NCBI GenBank assembly: GCA_017893485.1
Contig: CM030362.1
Coordinates: 32,902,089-32,966,088, forward strand
Reading direction: 5' to 3'
Source: Hemerocallis citrina
Taxonomy: Eukaryota; Streptophyta; Magnoliopsida; Asparagales; Asphodelaceae
DNA: 64,000 nucleotides
A program made the translations under genes and the position numbers. The notes below the pieces were generated by a model, which was not told the origin of the DNA, ran no database searches, and saw only the letters and a list, made by a program, of their open reading frames with translations. Of this stretch, positions 11,109 to 22,378 are shown piece after piece; positions within the stretch are counted from its first letter, which is position 1; each line of letters begins with the position of its first letter.

Positions 11109-11367
11109 CTGTAGAGTTTGAAGGGTCAAAAGAGAAACTCGGCTTGAACACAACTCCAAGAAAACAACCTACATTAAACAATTGTCATTAAAGAATTCGA
11201 TATTAGTTCCAAAAAATATGAAAATTACCACAAATATATATATACCCTAATATAGGCAGCTAACCTGCTATATGATCCATAGATCAATCATATGTTTGCA
11301 GAGTTCAGAAGGGAAGCACCTGCGGTTTTAAGTAACTGATGATGGCCTGCACCTCTCTGCAAGACTC
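11109..11367 (-). pseudogene. TraB-domain protein fragment captured by the CACTA
   Basis: Two minus-strand exons with good splice borders join in phase 0: 11320-11367 (ESCREVQAIISYLKPQ) and 11109-11168 (VVFLELCSSRVSLLTLQTLQ). Together they match the conserved core of plant TraB-domain proteins (TraB/PrgY family), where a VSxxSxxEV...LKP segment precedes VVFLELCxxR. The intron between them is kept, so the segment came from genomic DNA. Neither the preceding GTAHVS exon nor the C-terminal part is clear, so this is a small, non-functional piece. Confidence 0.8.
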
Positions 11368-12119
11368 CTGCAATAACACCAAAACCAGTTTCCATTATTT
11401 ACATAGTTAAGCAAAGGAAATCTGCAAAACAAATCCAACATTTCCATGCAATGGGTTTTAAATCCAAAACCCCAATTTCAACAACTGTGGTACAACAAAA
11501 TCAACGCCCTCGTCCTTTAACCTATGACCCTCTATCCTCCTATACTGAATTTGGATTCAACTAACATTTTATTTAACTATCCATGTCTAACCAACTAGAT
11601 ATCCAACTAGATACAGATAGATAGTTTTCATGTCGTATCAGTTGTGAAAATGATGTACGAAAATCAGATCCACCAATTAGCGTAAATTGTTTAATCAGAT
11701 CTCTTAGTGGCAATCTACTGCTCCAATCAGTTCCAAATTTTTAGGCAACTAGCATCGACCTTTTCTTCTTCTACATCTTCACTAGCATAACTAGAGAGAT
11801 GAAGCTGTGGCTATTTGGACATTGTACTTCTCACCTCAAATATTACACATACTTCCTTCAATACTTGTCACACTCATTGCAAATTGACGACAATTATCAA
11901 CGACCCTAAATGAAACTCTTTAAAAAAAATCTAAAAACACGTAACTTGTACATGCTAATCATCCAGTTCACACACCCAGTGGCCATTTCACAAATCCATG
12001 CCACCAATTTGTTCAATCCCTACTGATACCACCTCAAATTACACAAAGTTCCAAACTTTCTCCCCTAAATCTACAATTACCCCAATTTTACCTGCCAAGC
12101 CAAGGATGAAGAAGGGTTG
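11368..12119. other. CACTA interior, AT-rich
   Basis: No ORF or motif was recognised. On the minus strand the expected TraB exon upstream of 11367 was looked for and not found. Confidence 0.4.
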
Positions 12120-12310
12120 TGTTAGGAAGAGAGGGCAACGGGGGCGTGGGGAGGAAGAGAGGGCGACGGCGGGGAGGAAGAGAGGGCGACGAAGGGGAGG
12201 AAGAGAGGGCGACGAAGAGAGGGCGACGGCGGGGAGGAAGATAGGGCGACGACGGGGAGGTCAACGGGGGCGCGGGGAGGAGGAGAGGGAGACGGCGGGT
12301 AGGGCAACGG
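12120..12310 (+). repeat. GA/GC-rich minisatellite
   Basis: Irregular tandem copies of GGAAGAGAGGGCGACG(GCGGGGA) lie near the right end of the CACTA. They create spurious Arg/Glu-rich and Pro/Ser-rich ORFs on the two strands. Confidence 0.8.
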
Positions 12311-12656
12311 GGGCACGGGGAAATTAGGGATTCGGGATGGCGGGTCGGGGATTTGGTGAAGAAGGGGTTTTGGAAGAGAGGGAGAAGTTAAAAGGGTTTT
12401 TATGGATTTGGAGTTTTTATTTAGAATTTTCTTTTTTGCCCATATCTATTTTGTTTATTTACAGATATAATAGCGTTTCTAAAATGCCGTAAATAATATA
12501 ACGTTTTAAAAATGCTGTCATAACTAAGAGTAAATTTCAAAATTAATCAAAGACAATATTTTCTTCAAAAATGCTATTATTGATCACTTTCAATAGCATT
12601 AACACTTAAATGCTATAATAAGTCCGCTGTAGAAAGCCCTATGTGTTGTAGTGATT

Positions 12657-13050
12657 ACTCTGCTGTTACAGAGTAATGGATCCATGATCCATCAGTTACG
12701 CCCTCATCACCTATAAGACTCTGCAATTTTGTCTGCCAGAGATACAGATTTTTGCACTTCATAATCTTCTTCTTCTTCTTCCTCTAAGTTAGAGAGTACA
12801 ACACAACTACTGGTTTGCTGATATCTCTGAAGCTAGGGTGCTGCTCTTCAGAGAAAGGTAATATACAGTTGTATCCTGGGAGGCAATTCGTCAACTACCG
12901 TCACACTACGGAGCAAATTTTGTTTTAAGGGCAGAGATATTAATCTCGACTCTGTATTAAAGTGTCTGGTTTGTTCTTTCATTCCTGTAATTATAGTTCT
13001 TCACAAACATTGTTAGGAAATTTCTATTTTATGATATTCGAGTTCTAACA
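12657..13050 (+). repeat. Copia A 5' LTR, second half
   Basis: It resumes LTR sequence after the second ATT copy (12654-12656) and matches 27855-28221. It ends GAGTTCTAACA. Confidence 0.9.
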
Positions 13051-14350
13051 ATCTTAAAGCAAAATTTTTCCTCTATTCTAACAATTTTTGTGAAGATTCT
13101 TCACAGGTACTGTTATCATTTCGGAAAAACCAAAAACAAAAACTAATAGTTGAATTTTAACTGTTTCAGAAAAAATGGAAACCACACAAAATTAGAATGT
13201 CAGTGAAGTGCTCAATGCTCAAACACCAATGACCTAGAATGTGACTGCACAATCGGTTGCGGCACAAACGGTCGTTCTAACCCAACTAGTTTGAACTTCT
13301 GTTTTGAGTTTCTCTCTCTAGAAAATTCTAGAAACAGAAACTAGATCTGAAAAAAGAACCCCAAAAAACCCTAGGTCTAAACTCCTAGGGGCGGCGGCGG
13401 CTAGCCCTCAGCACCCCATCCCCCCCTGACCATTCGTCCACCTCCGCTGCGACCCATCCTCCCTTCCTTCGCGACGTTGGAGATGAAGTTCCTTCGCATT
13501 GACGGAGCTCCATGACGTCCCTCTCCTGATGAAGTCGCTGATGCCCAAACGCTCGTGCCTCCCTAGATCGCGGTTCTTGTCTCCTCAGGTCGCGGAGCGA
13601 CTATGTCGCGCCAGAGCATCTTCCCGCGCCTGTTGTTGCGAACGCCATGGATCTGGGGATGGGGTCACGATCGCCCTAGTCCTGGCCGATGGCGAGGTGC
13701 ACCACCCTACCCCCCCTCGAGCTGCCTGACGACGACCCAGACCTCAATTGTGTGAGGTTGATGGTTTGGCATGGGGCCCGTGGGGCCAGACCGGTGGTTG
13801 CTGTGGGAAGTGGGGACTGTGTAGCACATTGTATTGCTCGATTGTGGGGCTTGGGCCCGAAGATGGGGTCCCTCCATGAGGTGCGCTCACTTGTTTGAGT
13901 GTCCAACGATGCCGCCGATACAGTCTTGACAGTACCTACTGTCAGGCTATTGAGCTTCCTCCAGCTTAGGCCACTGTCTCGTAACAGCATCGCCTCTTTC
14001 CTCGTTGGGAGTAAGAGTCGAGATGAGTCTGTGTGGTAAGAAATCGCCTGAGAAAGCAAGAGCGTGAGAAAGGTGAAGGTATCCTCTCCATGGTTCTCTC
14101 CTGGAGCGTGGTTTTTGGTGGGGTGAGCGAGATAGTTATTTAGTGAGAAATCATCTGAGAAAGCACAATCGTGAGAGAGGTGAAGGTATCCTCTTCACGG
14201 CTATCTCTTTGTAGTGGCTGTGGGAGTTGTTGGCGTGTTTGTAGGATGAGTGGTGGAGATGGTGGGAGGTGCGGTTGCTGTGCATGTGCCGTGGTATCAT
14301 AAGTCGGCCTGCGGGGCTTGGGCCCAAATATGGGGTCCCCACAGCGAGGA

Positions 14351-14804
14351 TGTAATACCCCGTATTTCTGAAAAATATATATATGATTTGAAAAATATAT
14401 TTGGATTGGAATTTGCCTATAGAGATTTCTATAGGGAGGATTTATATGAAAATGTTTGATTTGGAATCAAGGGATTTATAAGAATCGGTTTGTGAAGGTG
14501 GGGGGACCCACCGATTGAGAAGAACAGCATATGTGCTGTTCTTGTAGGTGACGTGGCACCTAGGGGATTATTTCCCTGGGGTGTGCACGGTATGGAAAGA
14601 GAACAAATGAGAAGGGATTTAATCCCATATCGATGGTTTCATATAAAATAATATAGTATAAATAATAAATGCCAAGGATCAAGAGTCACCAATTCGGTTA
14701 ACCACCTTTTGAGAGGCAGCCTGTGGTGGGCAGTTGTACTACATAGTATCTAATTTGTCTTATAAATTGTATAAATTGTCCGAGCCCGGGGCAGGGGTGT
14801 TACA
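14351..14804 (+). repeat. Miniature element 5' LTR
   Basis: 454 bp from TGTAATACCCCG to GGTGTTACA, 453 of 454 identical to 15082-15535 by eye. Confidence 0.93.
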
Positions 14805-14806
14805 AA

Positions 14807-14818
14807 TGGTATCAGAGC
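14807..14818 (+). promoter_or_regulatory. Primer binding site of the miniature LTR element
   Basis: TGGTATCAGAGC, an initiator tRNA-Met type PBS two bases after the 5' LTR. Confidence 0.9.
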
Positions 14819-15081
14819 CGACTTTCGACACCGAGTGTAGGAGAGCAGTGAGTTATGGACTCCAGGATGATCGGCGGAGTGAGACAGACAATCCCCAGAA
14901 GTCTGGGACGATGGACAGAGATCCACAGAATGATCCGCAGAGTGGGATTGGTCTCCAGAATTCCAAAGACGAGAGTGACGCTCACAGAAATGCTCTACAT
15001 CGGCTAGAAAGTAGATCCTGCACTAGATTGTGCATGCCCCGTGCTCATCAGCGAGGATGCTGATTTCTGAAGGGGGGTGTA

Positions 15082-15535
15082 TGTAATACCCCGTATTTCT
15101 GAAAAATATATATATGATTTGAAAAATATATTTGGATTGGAATTTGCCTATAGAGATTTCTATAGGGAGGATTTATATGAAAATGTTTGATTTGGAATCA
15201 AGGGATTTATAAGAATCGGTTTGTGAAGGTGGGGGGACCCACCGATTGAGAAGAACAGCATATGTGCTGTTCTTGTAGGTGACGTGGCACCTAGGGGATT
15301 ATTTCCCTGGGGTGTGCACGGTATGGAAAGAGAACAAATGAGAAGGGATTTAATCCCATATCGATGGTTTCATATAAAATAATATAGTATAAATAATAAA
15401 TGTCAAGGATCAAGAGTCACCAATTCGGTTAACCACCTTTTGAGAGGCAGCCTGTGGTGGGCAGTTGTACTACATAGTATCTAATTTGTCTTATAAATTG
15501 TATAAATTGTCCGAGCCCGGGGCAGGGGTGTTACA
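15082..15535 (+). repeat. Miniature element 3' LTR
   Basis: Second 454-bp LTR, preceded by a G-rich polypurine tract at about 15070-15081. Confidence 0.93.
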
Positions 15536-16431
15536 GAGGAGAAGGTAGGGATCGGCGGGTGATAAAATCCTGCCAGACTAGTTTCAGGTGGGTGTGCATG
15601 TGCCGTGGAGGCAGTGTACGAAGCTAAACTGACGTACATACAATTTTGCTGGACCGAGCTTGTTTGTCGGCCCACCCTCCAAGGTTGTTGGAGGAATTTG
15701 TTGTTTGTACGGGTATGTTGCTTCATGTATGTATTATTTCATGTCTGTAGGTTGTAATCTAGCCCAGTTCTCTGGGTTTGTATCATTAATTTCTTATTAA
15801 TGAAACAGGGTGGCCATACTCCACCTTTTCCTTAAAAAAAAAACAAACGGTCGTTCTACCCATACATATAACTGTGGGAGAAAAACCAGAAAAGTTTAAT
15901 GGAACTGGATTCAAGAAGTGGCAAGGAAAAATGCAGTTCAACCTGACCACCTTGAAGCTGGACAGGTTTCTCACTAAAACTGTCCCTATGCTGGCCCCTA
16001 TGGATGTGCACTCCTTTGTTGCGGTTGATGCATGGACTCAGGGTGATTATCTATGCAAAAATTACATCCTGAACGGCTTGGTAGACCTGCTATACAATGT
16101 CTACTGTCTTCAAGACTTCCAAACTTCTGTGGGGGTCTTTGGAGAAGAAGTACAAGTAGAAGATGCCGGCTCCAAAAAATTTTTAGTTGGCAAATTTCTG
16201 GACTACAAGATGGTTGACTCCATGACTTTTGTGAGTTAAATTCAGGAACTGCAGGTGATAATGCACGAAATCGCTGCAGAGAACATGACGCTGTGTGAAC
16301 CATTCTAGGTTGCAGCGTTTATTGAGAAGCTTCCACCTGGATGGAAGGACTTCAATAACTACCTCAAGCACAAGCGAAAGGAGATGTCTATTGAGGACTT
16401 GATTGTCAGGTTGCAGATTGAAGAGGATAAT

Positions 16432-19400
16432 TGTAGCGCCCCGAATTTTTAATATAATATCTTAGAAAATTACGTGGCACAATTCCCAGCATCAACTTCA
16501 AATATAATATTAAACAAAGTCAATACCAGTAAAATTTTAAATTTTCATTTCAATAATCATTTACATAGCACAGCAGAATACAATACACCTTAAATCAAAA
16601 TCTCTTTTCTTTACAACAATTTCTTTTACAATTACATAAGTCATTACATCACTTGAACTCAAGCATCCGAATCCGAGCTATAAGAAATCACCTGTAAAAT
16701 ATGAGGCTAGAGATAACCTTAACCCCCAAAACTAAAGGGGTCAGCCATAAAGGTGTGAGTGATATAAACAAGCAACATAAGTAAAGCATGGATTTATCAA
16801 CAACAGAACATAACAAGAGTAAATGAATATAGGAAATCACAAACGCGAAAAACACAACGAGTGAAGCTAGACTAAGTGTCAAGTGTAGAAAACAGGAAAA
16901 CCACATGTGTGAAACCAAATCAAGAAAACACAATTCTATATGCTGACTCTCTAATGCGTACTTGTCGGAGTCTATGCATCCCACTCTACATAGGTCCAGT
17001 GCAAGCCCTTAACGTCTCCACATTATAGGGTTTAAATCCCCGCTATGCAACTAATCCTAACATTATGACTACTGCGAGATAAAGATACACTGTGAGTATT
17101 AGCCCATGCCCCGATAATTTCGGAGGTCAGACTCTATCCACAGATAATTTCGGAGACTATTTCACTCACACCTGGAAATCTCCGAGAATACCCCACACCG
17201 CAAGCAATGGCACCTCATCACACGAATACCACATGTGTGTCGCCTCGATCCCGATAATTTCGGAGATCAATCCCACACCACAGGTAATTCCGGAGACTAT
17301 TTCACTCACACCTGGATAATTCCGGGGATTATCTCACACCGCAAGCCATACTGAGGTCCATAATCCATGTTCTCGTTCATCATATCACCACTAGTGCCTG
17401 TCTTTATCATTTAGGTTGTTTTATTACTTTACGAATCTCCTAGAGTTGGTGTACCCTACCGGACTTAACTCAACAACTGATCAACTAAAATTGCCTCAAC
17501 AGGCCCAAACATAAATATCTCAACTGCTGGTATACTAGGGTCACACACACCCTCTAGAGACTCACACTCAAATATCCAAGCAAATCCTCCAACGTAAATT
17601 GTTCTGTTAAACCACTTGAAAACATTTATTCAGTAGAAGATAAAGTATAGAATAATAAGTTATAGATTAGAACATTTAGAGAATAAATCATTTGAAAGAA
17701 CATTCAGAATATAAAGATACATCAGTATTAGTTGACTAACAACAAGCGTAAGTCGACTGTCCAGACAGAGAATTTCATGGTGTTAAGAAAATAATTCTAA
17801 GTGTTATAAGTCGACTATCTAGGGTCATAGGTCGACTGTCCAGAGAGAAAAATCCAAAAATCTTTAAGAAAATAATTCTAAGTATAACAGTCGACTGTAA
17901 AGGGTATATGTCGACTGTCCAGAGAGAAAAATTACAATAACTTCGAGAAAATAATTCTAGTTGGTACCAGTCGACTGTAAAAGTCATCAATCGACTGTCC
18001 AGAACGAGATTTCAAGAAAAACTAGAGAACATTACAGCTGGGTCGTGTCGGTCGACTGAGAAGTCATACCAGTCGACTGTCGACCTACAGACTGCATACT
18101 TTGGTTGTGCACATTTCAACCAATACGTAGTTTTACTTTATGAAAACGATTTCTACGAAAAGCTTATTTCTTATATGATCAAATATAACTTGTAGGACAT
18201 ATAATAGTCCATAAACTACTTCAAAACTACTTGAATTTATAAAAATAGAGATTTTGTTGATTTCTTTCGATTAAAACATGAATTATGCATATAGTCAAAT
18301 ATAGAGTTTTCTTAAATTTTCACTGATCACCGAAATAGTTTCGTATTCAGATCCAAACCATATAAATACCAAATCTCAAAGAAAATTCCCAATTTGAATT
18401 CATTTTTACAAACTCACTAAATTATCAATTTCGATTTTCAAGACATGATCTCTTGATTTATAAATTCTTTCTCCAAATTTCTCAAAACTGAATTACTACT
18501 ACAACTCACAACCATAATCAATTGGTAACATCACCATATCTAGTTTCATTCAACCAATACTCAAAAGTGATAAAAATCTCATCTTTATTAGATTCATGTA
18601 TAAAATCTACCGTATTTGGTCAATCCAACATTAATCCAAAAGAAATAATCTACCCATGATTTCTAATATGACGCTCATAAATTCCGAATTACCCACATAC
18701 AATTTTATTTACGAACAACTAGGATTCACAAGATCCAATTTTTCATCCATCCAATCCATCATATACGGATTCATACTTAAACCCTAAACATGCTTTCTAG
18801 CAAATGAAATTCAACATCCAAGATCCATTAAAACATTCATATCATTCGCATACACATTCACAAAATAAAAGAATACAAATAAGTCACTCACATACAACAT
18901 GCACAAAGAAAATAAAACACAACAAATCACTCACCTCGAATGAAGAAATCTGATAAGAAACCTTTCTTTGGCGAAATCCAAGATCCTCTCCTTCAATCGC
19001 CAAGAATAATAAAACCTTTGTGTTGTGCAGCGAAAGACGGCTGCACTCTACCTCTTTTAAATATCCGGAATAGGAGAATTAGGGTTTTTAAACACATTTG
19101 CAAAATAACCCCTTGAAAATATAACTTTACATAAATAGATCCCTATACTTGGAAACTTGATAAAATCAATTAAATTGAGATTTAAAAGTAAATTAAACTC
19201 CTTATTTCCAGTCGGCACTGTTTGAAAAGTCCAGAAAATAGTTTTGCACTTTCACCCCTCAAAATGACAATTTTGCAAAAAGATCCTTCTTTTTCGTAAT
19301 ATTTACAAGTAGATCCAATTAATATCAGAAAAATCTAGAAAAATTATAAATAAATCCCAAATAATACATGATGATTTTTCATAAAATAATTTTGGCTTTT

Positions 19401-19544
19401 GAATATCTCAAGAAGATATTTACACGTATTTTACACGTGTAAAAAGATAGATTTTCAGAAAAATATTTATTAAATCTCCCAAAATTCATTTTAATTCATT
19501 TATAAACCTTTAAAAATAATAGTTAAAAAATACAGGGTACTACA
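16432..19544 (-). mobile_element. Long LTR-type insertion, probably a solo gypsy LTR (3.1 kb)
   Basis: It starts TGTAGCGCCCCG and ends GGGTACTACA, with near-perfect 5-bp duplications (ATAAT 16427-16431, AGAAT 19545-19549); removing it restores the copia A gag frame. Read on the minus strand it begins TGTAGTACCCTGTATTTTTT, as in Tekay-like gypsy LTRs, and has a TATTTAAAAG promoter-like box near 19060. No PBS, gag or pol is visible, so a solo LTR fits best. It contains CGATAATTTCGGAG repeats (17110-17340) and GTCGACTGTC repeats. Confidence 0.75.
17740..18085. repeat. GTCGACTGTCCAGAGAG tandem repeat
   Basis: About four to five degenerate units of roughly 70-80 bp each hold AGTCGACTGTCCAGAGAGAAA and AAGAAAATAATTCTA. 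They lie within the long LTR-type insertion. Confidence 0.75.
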
Positions 19545-19549
19545 AGAAT

Positions 19550-22378
19550 TGCAAGGATGACAAGTCCTATGAAAATCAGTCCATAGAAAAGGCCAATATA
19601 GTGGAGTACGAATAGAAGGGCAAAAAGAGGAAGTTCTTGCCACATGCCTCGAACAAAAAACCTGCTGCAAAGAGGTTTGCTGGAAAATGCCACAAATGTG
19701 GTAAGCTGAGGCACAAAATCTCTGACTGCCGCAGCAAGGATAACAACCGTGCTGGAACTGGACAGGCAAAACAGAATGACAAATCCCATGCGTTGCTGAG
19801 AACCTGTCCACTGGTTTCTCTGACTTAGACCTCTGTGCTGTTATATCGGAGGTCAATCTGGTGGGGAGCAATCCGCATGAGTGGTGGTATGATACAGGGG
19901 TCACCAAGCACATCTGCTCGGACAAGGATATGTTCACATCATACCAGAAGTGCAACAAGAATGAACAGTTGTTCATGGGAAATTCTTCCACCTCCAAGAT
20001 TGAAGGAACATGGAAGATAGTGTTGAAGATGACTTCCGGCAAGGAACTAACACTAACCAATGTGTTGCATGTTCCGGATATTTGAAACAACCTGGTCTTG
20101 GGATCTTTGATATGGAAGAATGGATTTAGGGTCGTTCTTGCATCTGATAATTTTGTACTTTCAAAGAATGAGGTGTACTTGAAAAAAGGGTATATTAAGG
20201 ATGGACTGTTCAAATTCAATGTAATGACAGTCATCCCAAAATCTGTTGTTCCTGTTGTTCCCAAAGTTAATGAAATTAATCTTGTTGCTTATGTTGTTGA
20301 GTCTTTTTCTGTTTGGCATGAAAGACTAGGCCATGTTAATTTCAATTCTCTGCGTCGATTAGTTAACATGAATTTACTACCAAAATTTAAGGTAGACAAT
20401 TGCAACAAATGTTAAGTTTGCACAGAGGCCAAACTCACTAAAACTCCATCTCATTCTGTAGAAAGAAACACGGAAACTCTAGGTCTAATTCACACGGATC
20501 TGTGTGATTTAAAATACGTGCAGACCAGAGGCGGTAAAAAGTATTTTGTGACGTTCATAGATGATTGCACAAAATACTGCTATGTATACTTATTACATAG
20601 CAAAAATGAGGCATTGGATAAATTCTAGGAATATAAGCTTGAGGTTGAGAATCAACTTGGCAAAATGATTAAAATCGTTAGGATTGGTAGAGGAGGGGAA
20701 TATGATGCGCCATTTAATATGTTCTGTTCTGAACATGAAATAGTTCATCAGACCACTGCTCCTTCCTCGCCTGAATCAAACGGTACTGCCGAGCGCAAGA
20801 ACCGAACTCTAAAGGAGATGATGAATGCTTTGTTGTTAAATTCTGGGTTACCCCAGAACATGTGGGGGGAAGCGTTGCTGACTGCCAACTATATTCTCAA
20901 TAAAATACCTTATAAGAAAACTGGCAAGACACCATACAAACTGTGGAAAGGTAATGTACCTTCGTATAAATACCTCAAAGTGTGGGGGTGTCTAGCAAAG
21001 GTAGCAGTACCTAATCCCAAACAGGTCACAATAGGACCTAAAACCATTGATTGCATATTCATAGGCTATGCACATAACAGCTGTGCATATCGATTCTTGG
21101 TATATAAATCAGATATACCGGACGTCCATGTGAATACAATAATGAAATCAAGGAATGCCTCCTTCTTTGAACACATGTTTCTGTGGAAGGATGCTATATA
21201 TCCCAAACGTACACGTCAGTAAGGGAGTGCAAGTACCTCGGTTGATGAACCAGGAGATGATAATGATGAACCTAGACGAAGTAAATGGGCTAGAATATCA
21301 AAGTCATTTGGTCTTGACTTTGTCACGACCATTCTGTTAGAGAATGAGCCCAGAACATATAAGGAAGCTATGTCTACGCCTGATGCTCCTATGTGGAAGG
21401 AAGCAATCAAAAGTGAAATAGACTCCATTATACAAAATCATACATGAGAGTTGGTCGATTTGCCTTCTAGGTGTAAAGCTCTAGGATGCAAATGGATTTT
21501 CAAATAAAAATTGAAACCAGATGGTTCAATAGAGAAACATAAGGCGAGACTTGTGGTACAAGGATTTAGGCAAAAGGAAGGCCTAGACTTCTTTGATACA
21601 TATTCCCCGGTCTATAAGAATGCTGATAGGTATTGCAGCTCTACGTAACCTCGAAATACATCAAATGGATGTCAAAACCGCATTTCTAAATGAGGATTCA
21701 GAAGAAAAAATATACATGAAACAACCTGAGGGTTACGTAGTTCCTGAACAGGAAAACAAGGTGTATAGACTTGTAAAATCCTTGTACGGACTCAAACAAG
21801 TTCCGAAGCAGTGACATGCAAAATTTTACAATGTTATGATGTCAAATGGTTTCAAAATAAATAAATGTTATAAGTGTATCTACATCATAGATACTCCAAA
21901 TAAATATATTCTGGTTTGTCAATATGTAGATGACATGCTCATTATTGATAGCAATAATGACATTATCAAACAAACCAAGAACATGCTTAGTGGTAAGTTT
22001 GATATAAAAGATTTGGGAGTTGCAGATGTCATACTAGGAATCAAAGTTTCCAGGACGTCTGAGGGAATTACTTTGTCTTAAGCTCATTACGCTGAGAAAG
22101 TACATGAAAGATTCAAGAATTACTCCAATGGGACTGTCAAAAGTCTTGTGGGTCACAGTCTTCACTTGTTCAAAAACATGGGTGATGGCATATCACAATT
22201 GAAATATGCACATGTAATCGGTAGTCTGATGTACTTAACAAATTGTACAAGACCGGACTTGGCACATTCAGTAAATGTACTGAGCCGCTACACAAGTAAT
22301 CCCTGACGAAGTCACTGGAAAGTAATAACTACAGTATTGAACTACTTGCGACATACTCAGAGTTGTGGGCTGCATTAC
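19550..22378 (+). pseudogene. Copia A pol: knuckle to RT, many stops
   Basis: Recognisable in order are a CCHC knuckle (CHKCGKLRHKISDC, near 19690), a protease region with [12 protein letters not shown] (near 19890; usual DTGAS changed), the pre-integrase motif WHERLGHVNF, an integrase core ([37 protein letters not shown]), RT with KSLYGLKQ and YVDDML (near 21925), and part of the RNase H connection up to GLHY at 22378. Stops and shifts break it at many points, several fitting CGA to TGA and TGG to TGA. The remaining RNase H follows the next insertion. Confidence 0.9.

Larger units (their letters stand above)
2504..12653. mobile_element. CACTA DNA transposon carrying host gene fragments (Pack-CACTA)
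   Basis: The ends are CACTACAACAAA (2504) and, on the minus strand, CACTACAACACA (ending at 12653). They are flanked by the 3-bp duplication ATT (2501-2503 and 12654-12656), the CACTA hallmark. Inside are subterminal palindromic repeats, Ptta/En/Spm-type transposase remnants (9175-9690, minus), an SLC40/ferroportin fragment of three exons (3247-9063, minus), a TraB-domain fragment of two exons (11109-11367, minus) and a later copia B. Without copia B it is about 5.3 kb. No intact transposase is visible, so movement would have needed a helper. The matching site in the 3' LTR of copia A (27811-27835) is empty. Confidence 0.9.
14351..15535 (+). mobile_element. Miniature LTR element (TRIM-like, gypsy-type ends)
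   Basis: Two 454-bp LTRs (14351-14804 and 15082-15535) differ at one base (TGCCAAGG versus TGTCAAGG). Each starts TGTAATACCCCG and ends GGGGTGTTACA. A perfect target duplication GAGGA flanks the element (14346-14350 and 15536-15540). The 277-bp interior has a PBS at its start and a G-rich tract (AAGGGGGGTGTA) before the 3' LTR, with no gag or pol. It is non-autonomous and very recent. Confidence 0.93.
13280..15843 (+). mobile_element. Internally deleted LINE with poly-A tail
   Basis: It is flanked by a 15-bp duplication CAAACGGTCGTTCTA (13265-13279 and 15844-15858) and ends in a poly-A run after a CTTATTAATGAAACAGGGTGG tail similar to the LINE at 36070-40219. The 5' part resembles window positions 782-1 read in reverse. 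There is no endonuclease or RT frame: 5' UTR-like DNA joins the 3' tail directly. A 108-bp segment is tandemly repeated (about 14041-14220). A miniature LTR element (14351-15535) is nested inside. Confidence 0.8.
13175..16431 (+). pseudogene. Copia A gag, split by a LINE and interrupted by stops
   Basis: Gag opens at ATG 13175 (METTQN) and runs to 13279, where the LINE lies. It resumes at 15859 with PIHITVGEKPEKFNG, a UBN2-type gag, and continues to 16431 (IVRLQIEEDN), where the next insertion sits. Stops occur within 13175-13279 (two TAG), at 16237-16239 (TAA) and at about 16306 (TAG). Several fit CAA or CAG to stop changes. It continues after 19549 into a CCHC knuckle. Confidence 0.85.

Noticed and set aside
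11998..12327. Arg/Gly-rich ORF after a plausible ATG
   Set aside because: Most of it is the GA/GC minisatellite; the repeat explains the open frame.
19500..20264. 254-codon minus-strand ORF
   Set aside because: Antisense to the copia A zinc knuckle and protease region, which is recognisable on the plus strand.
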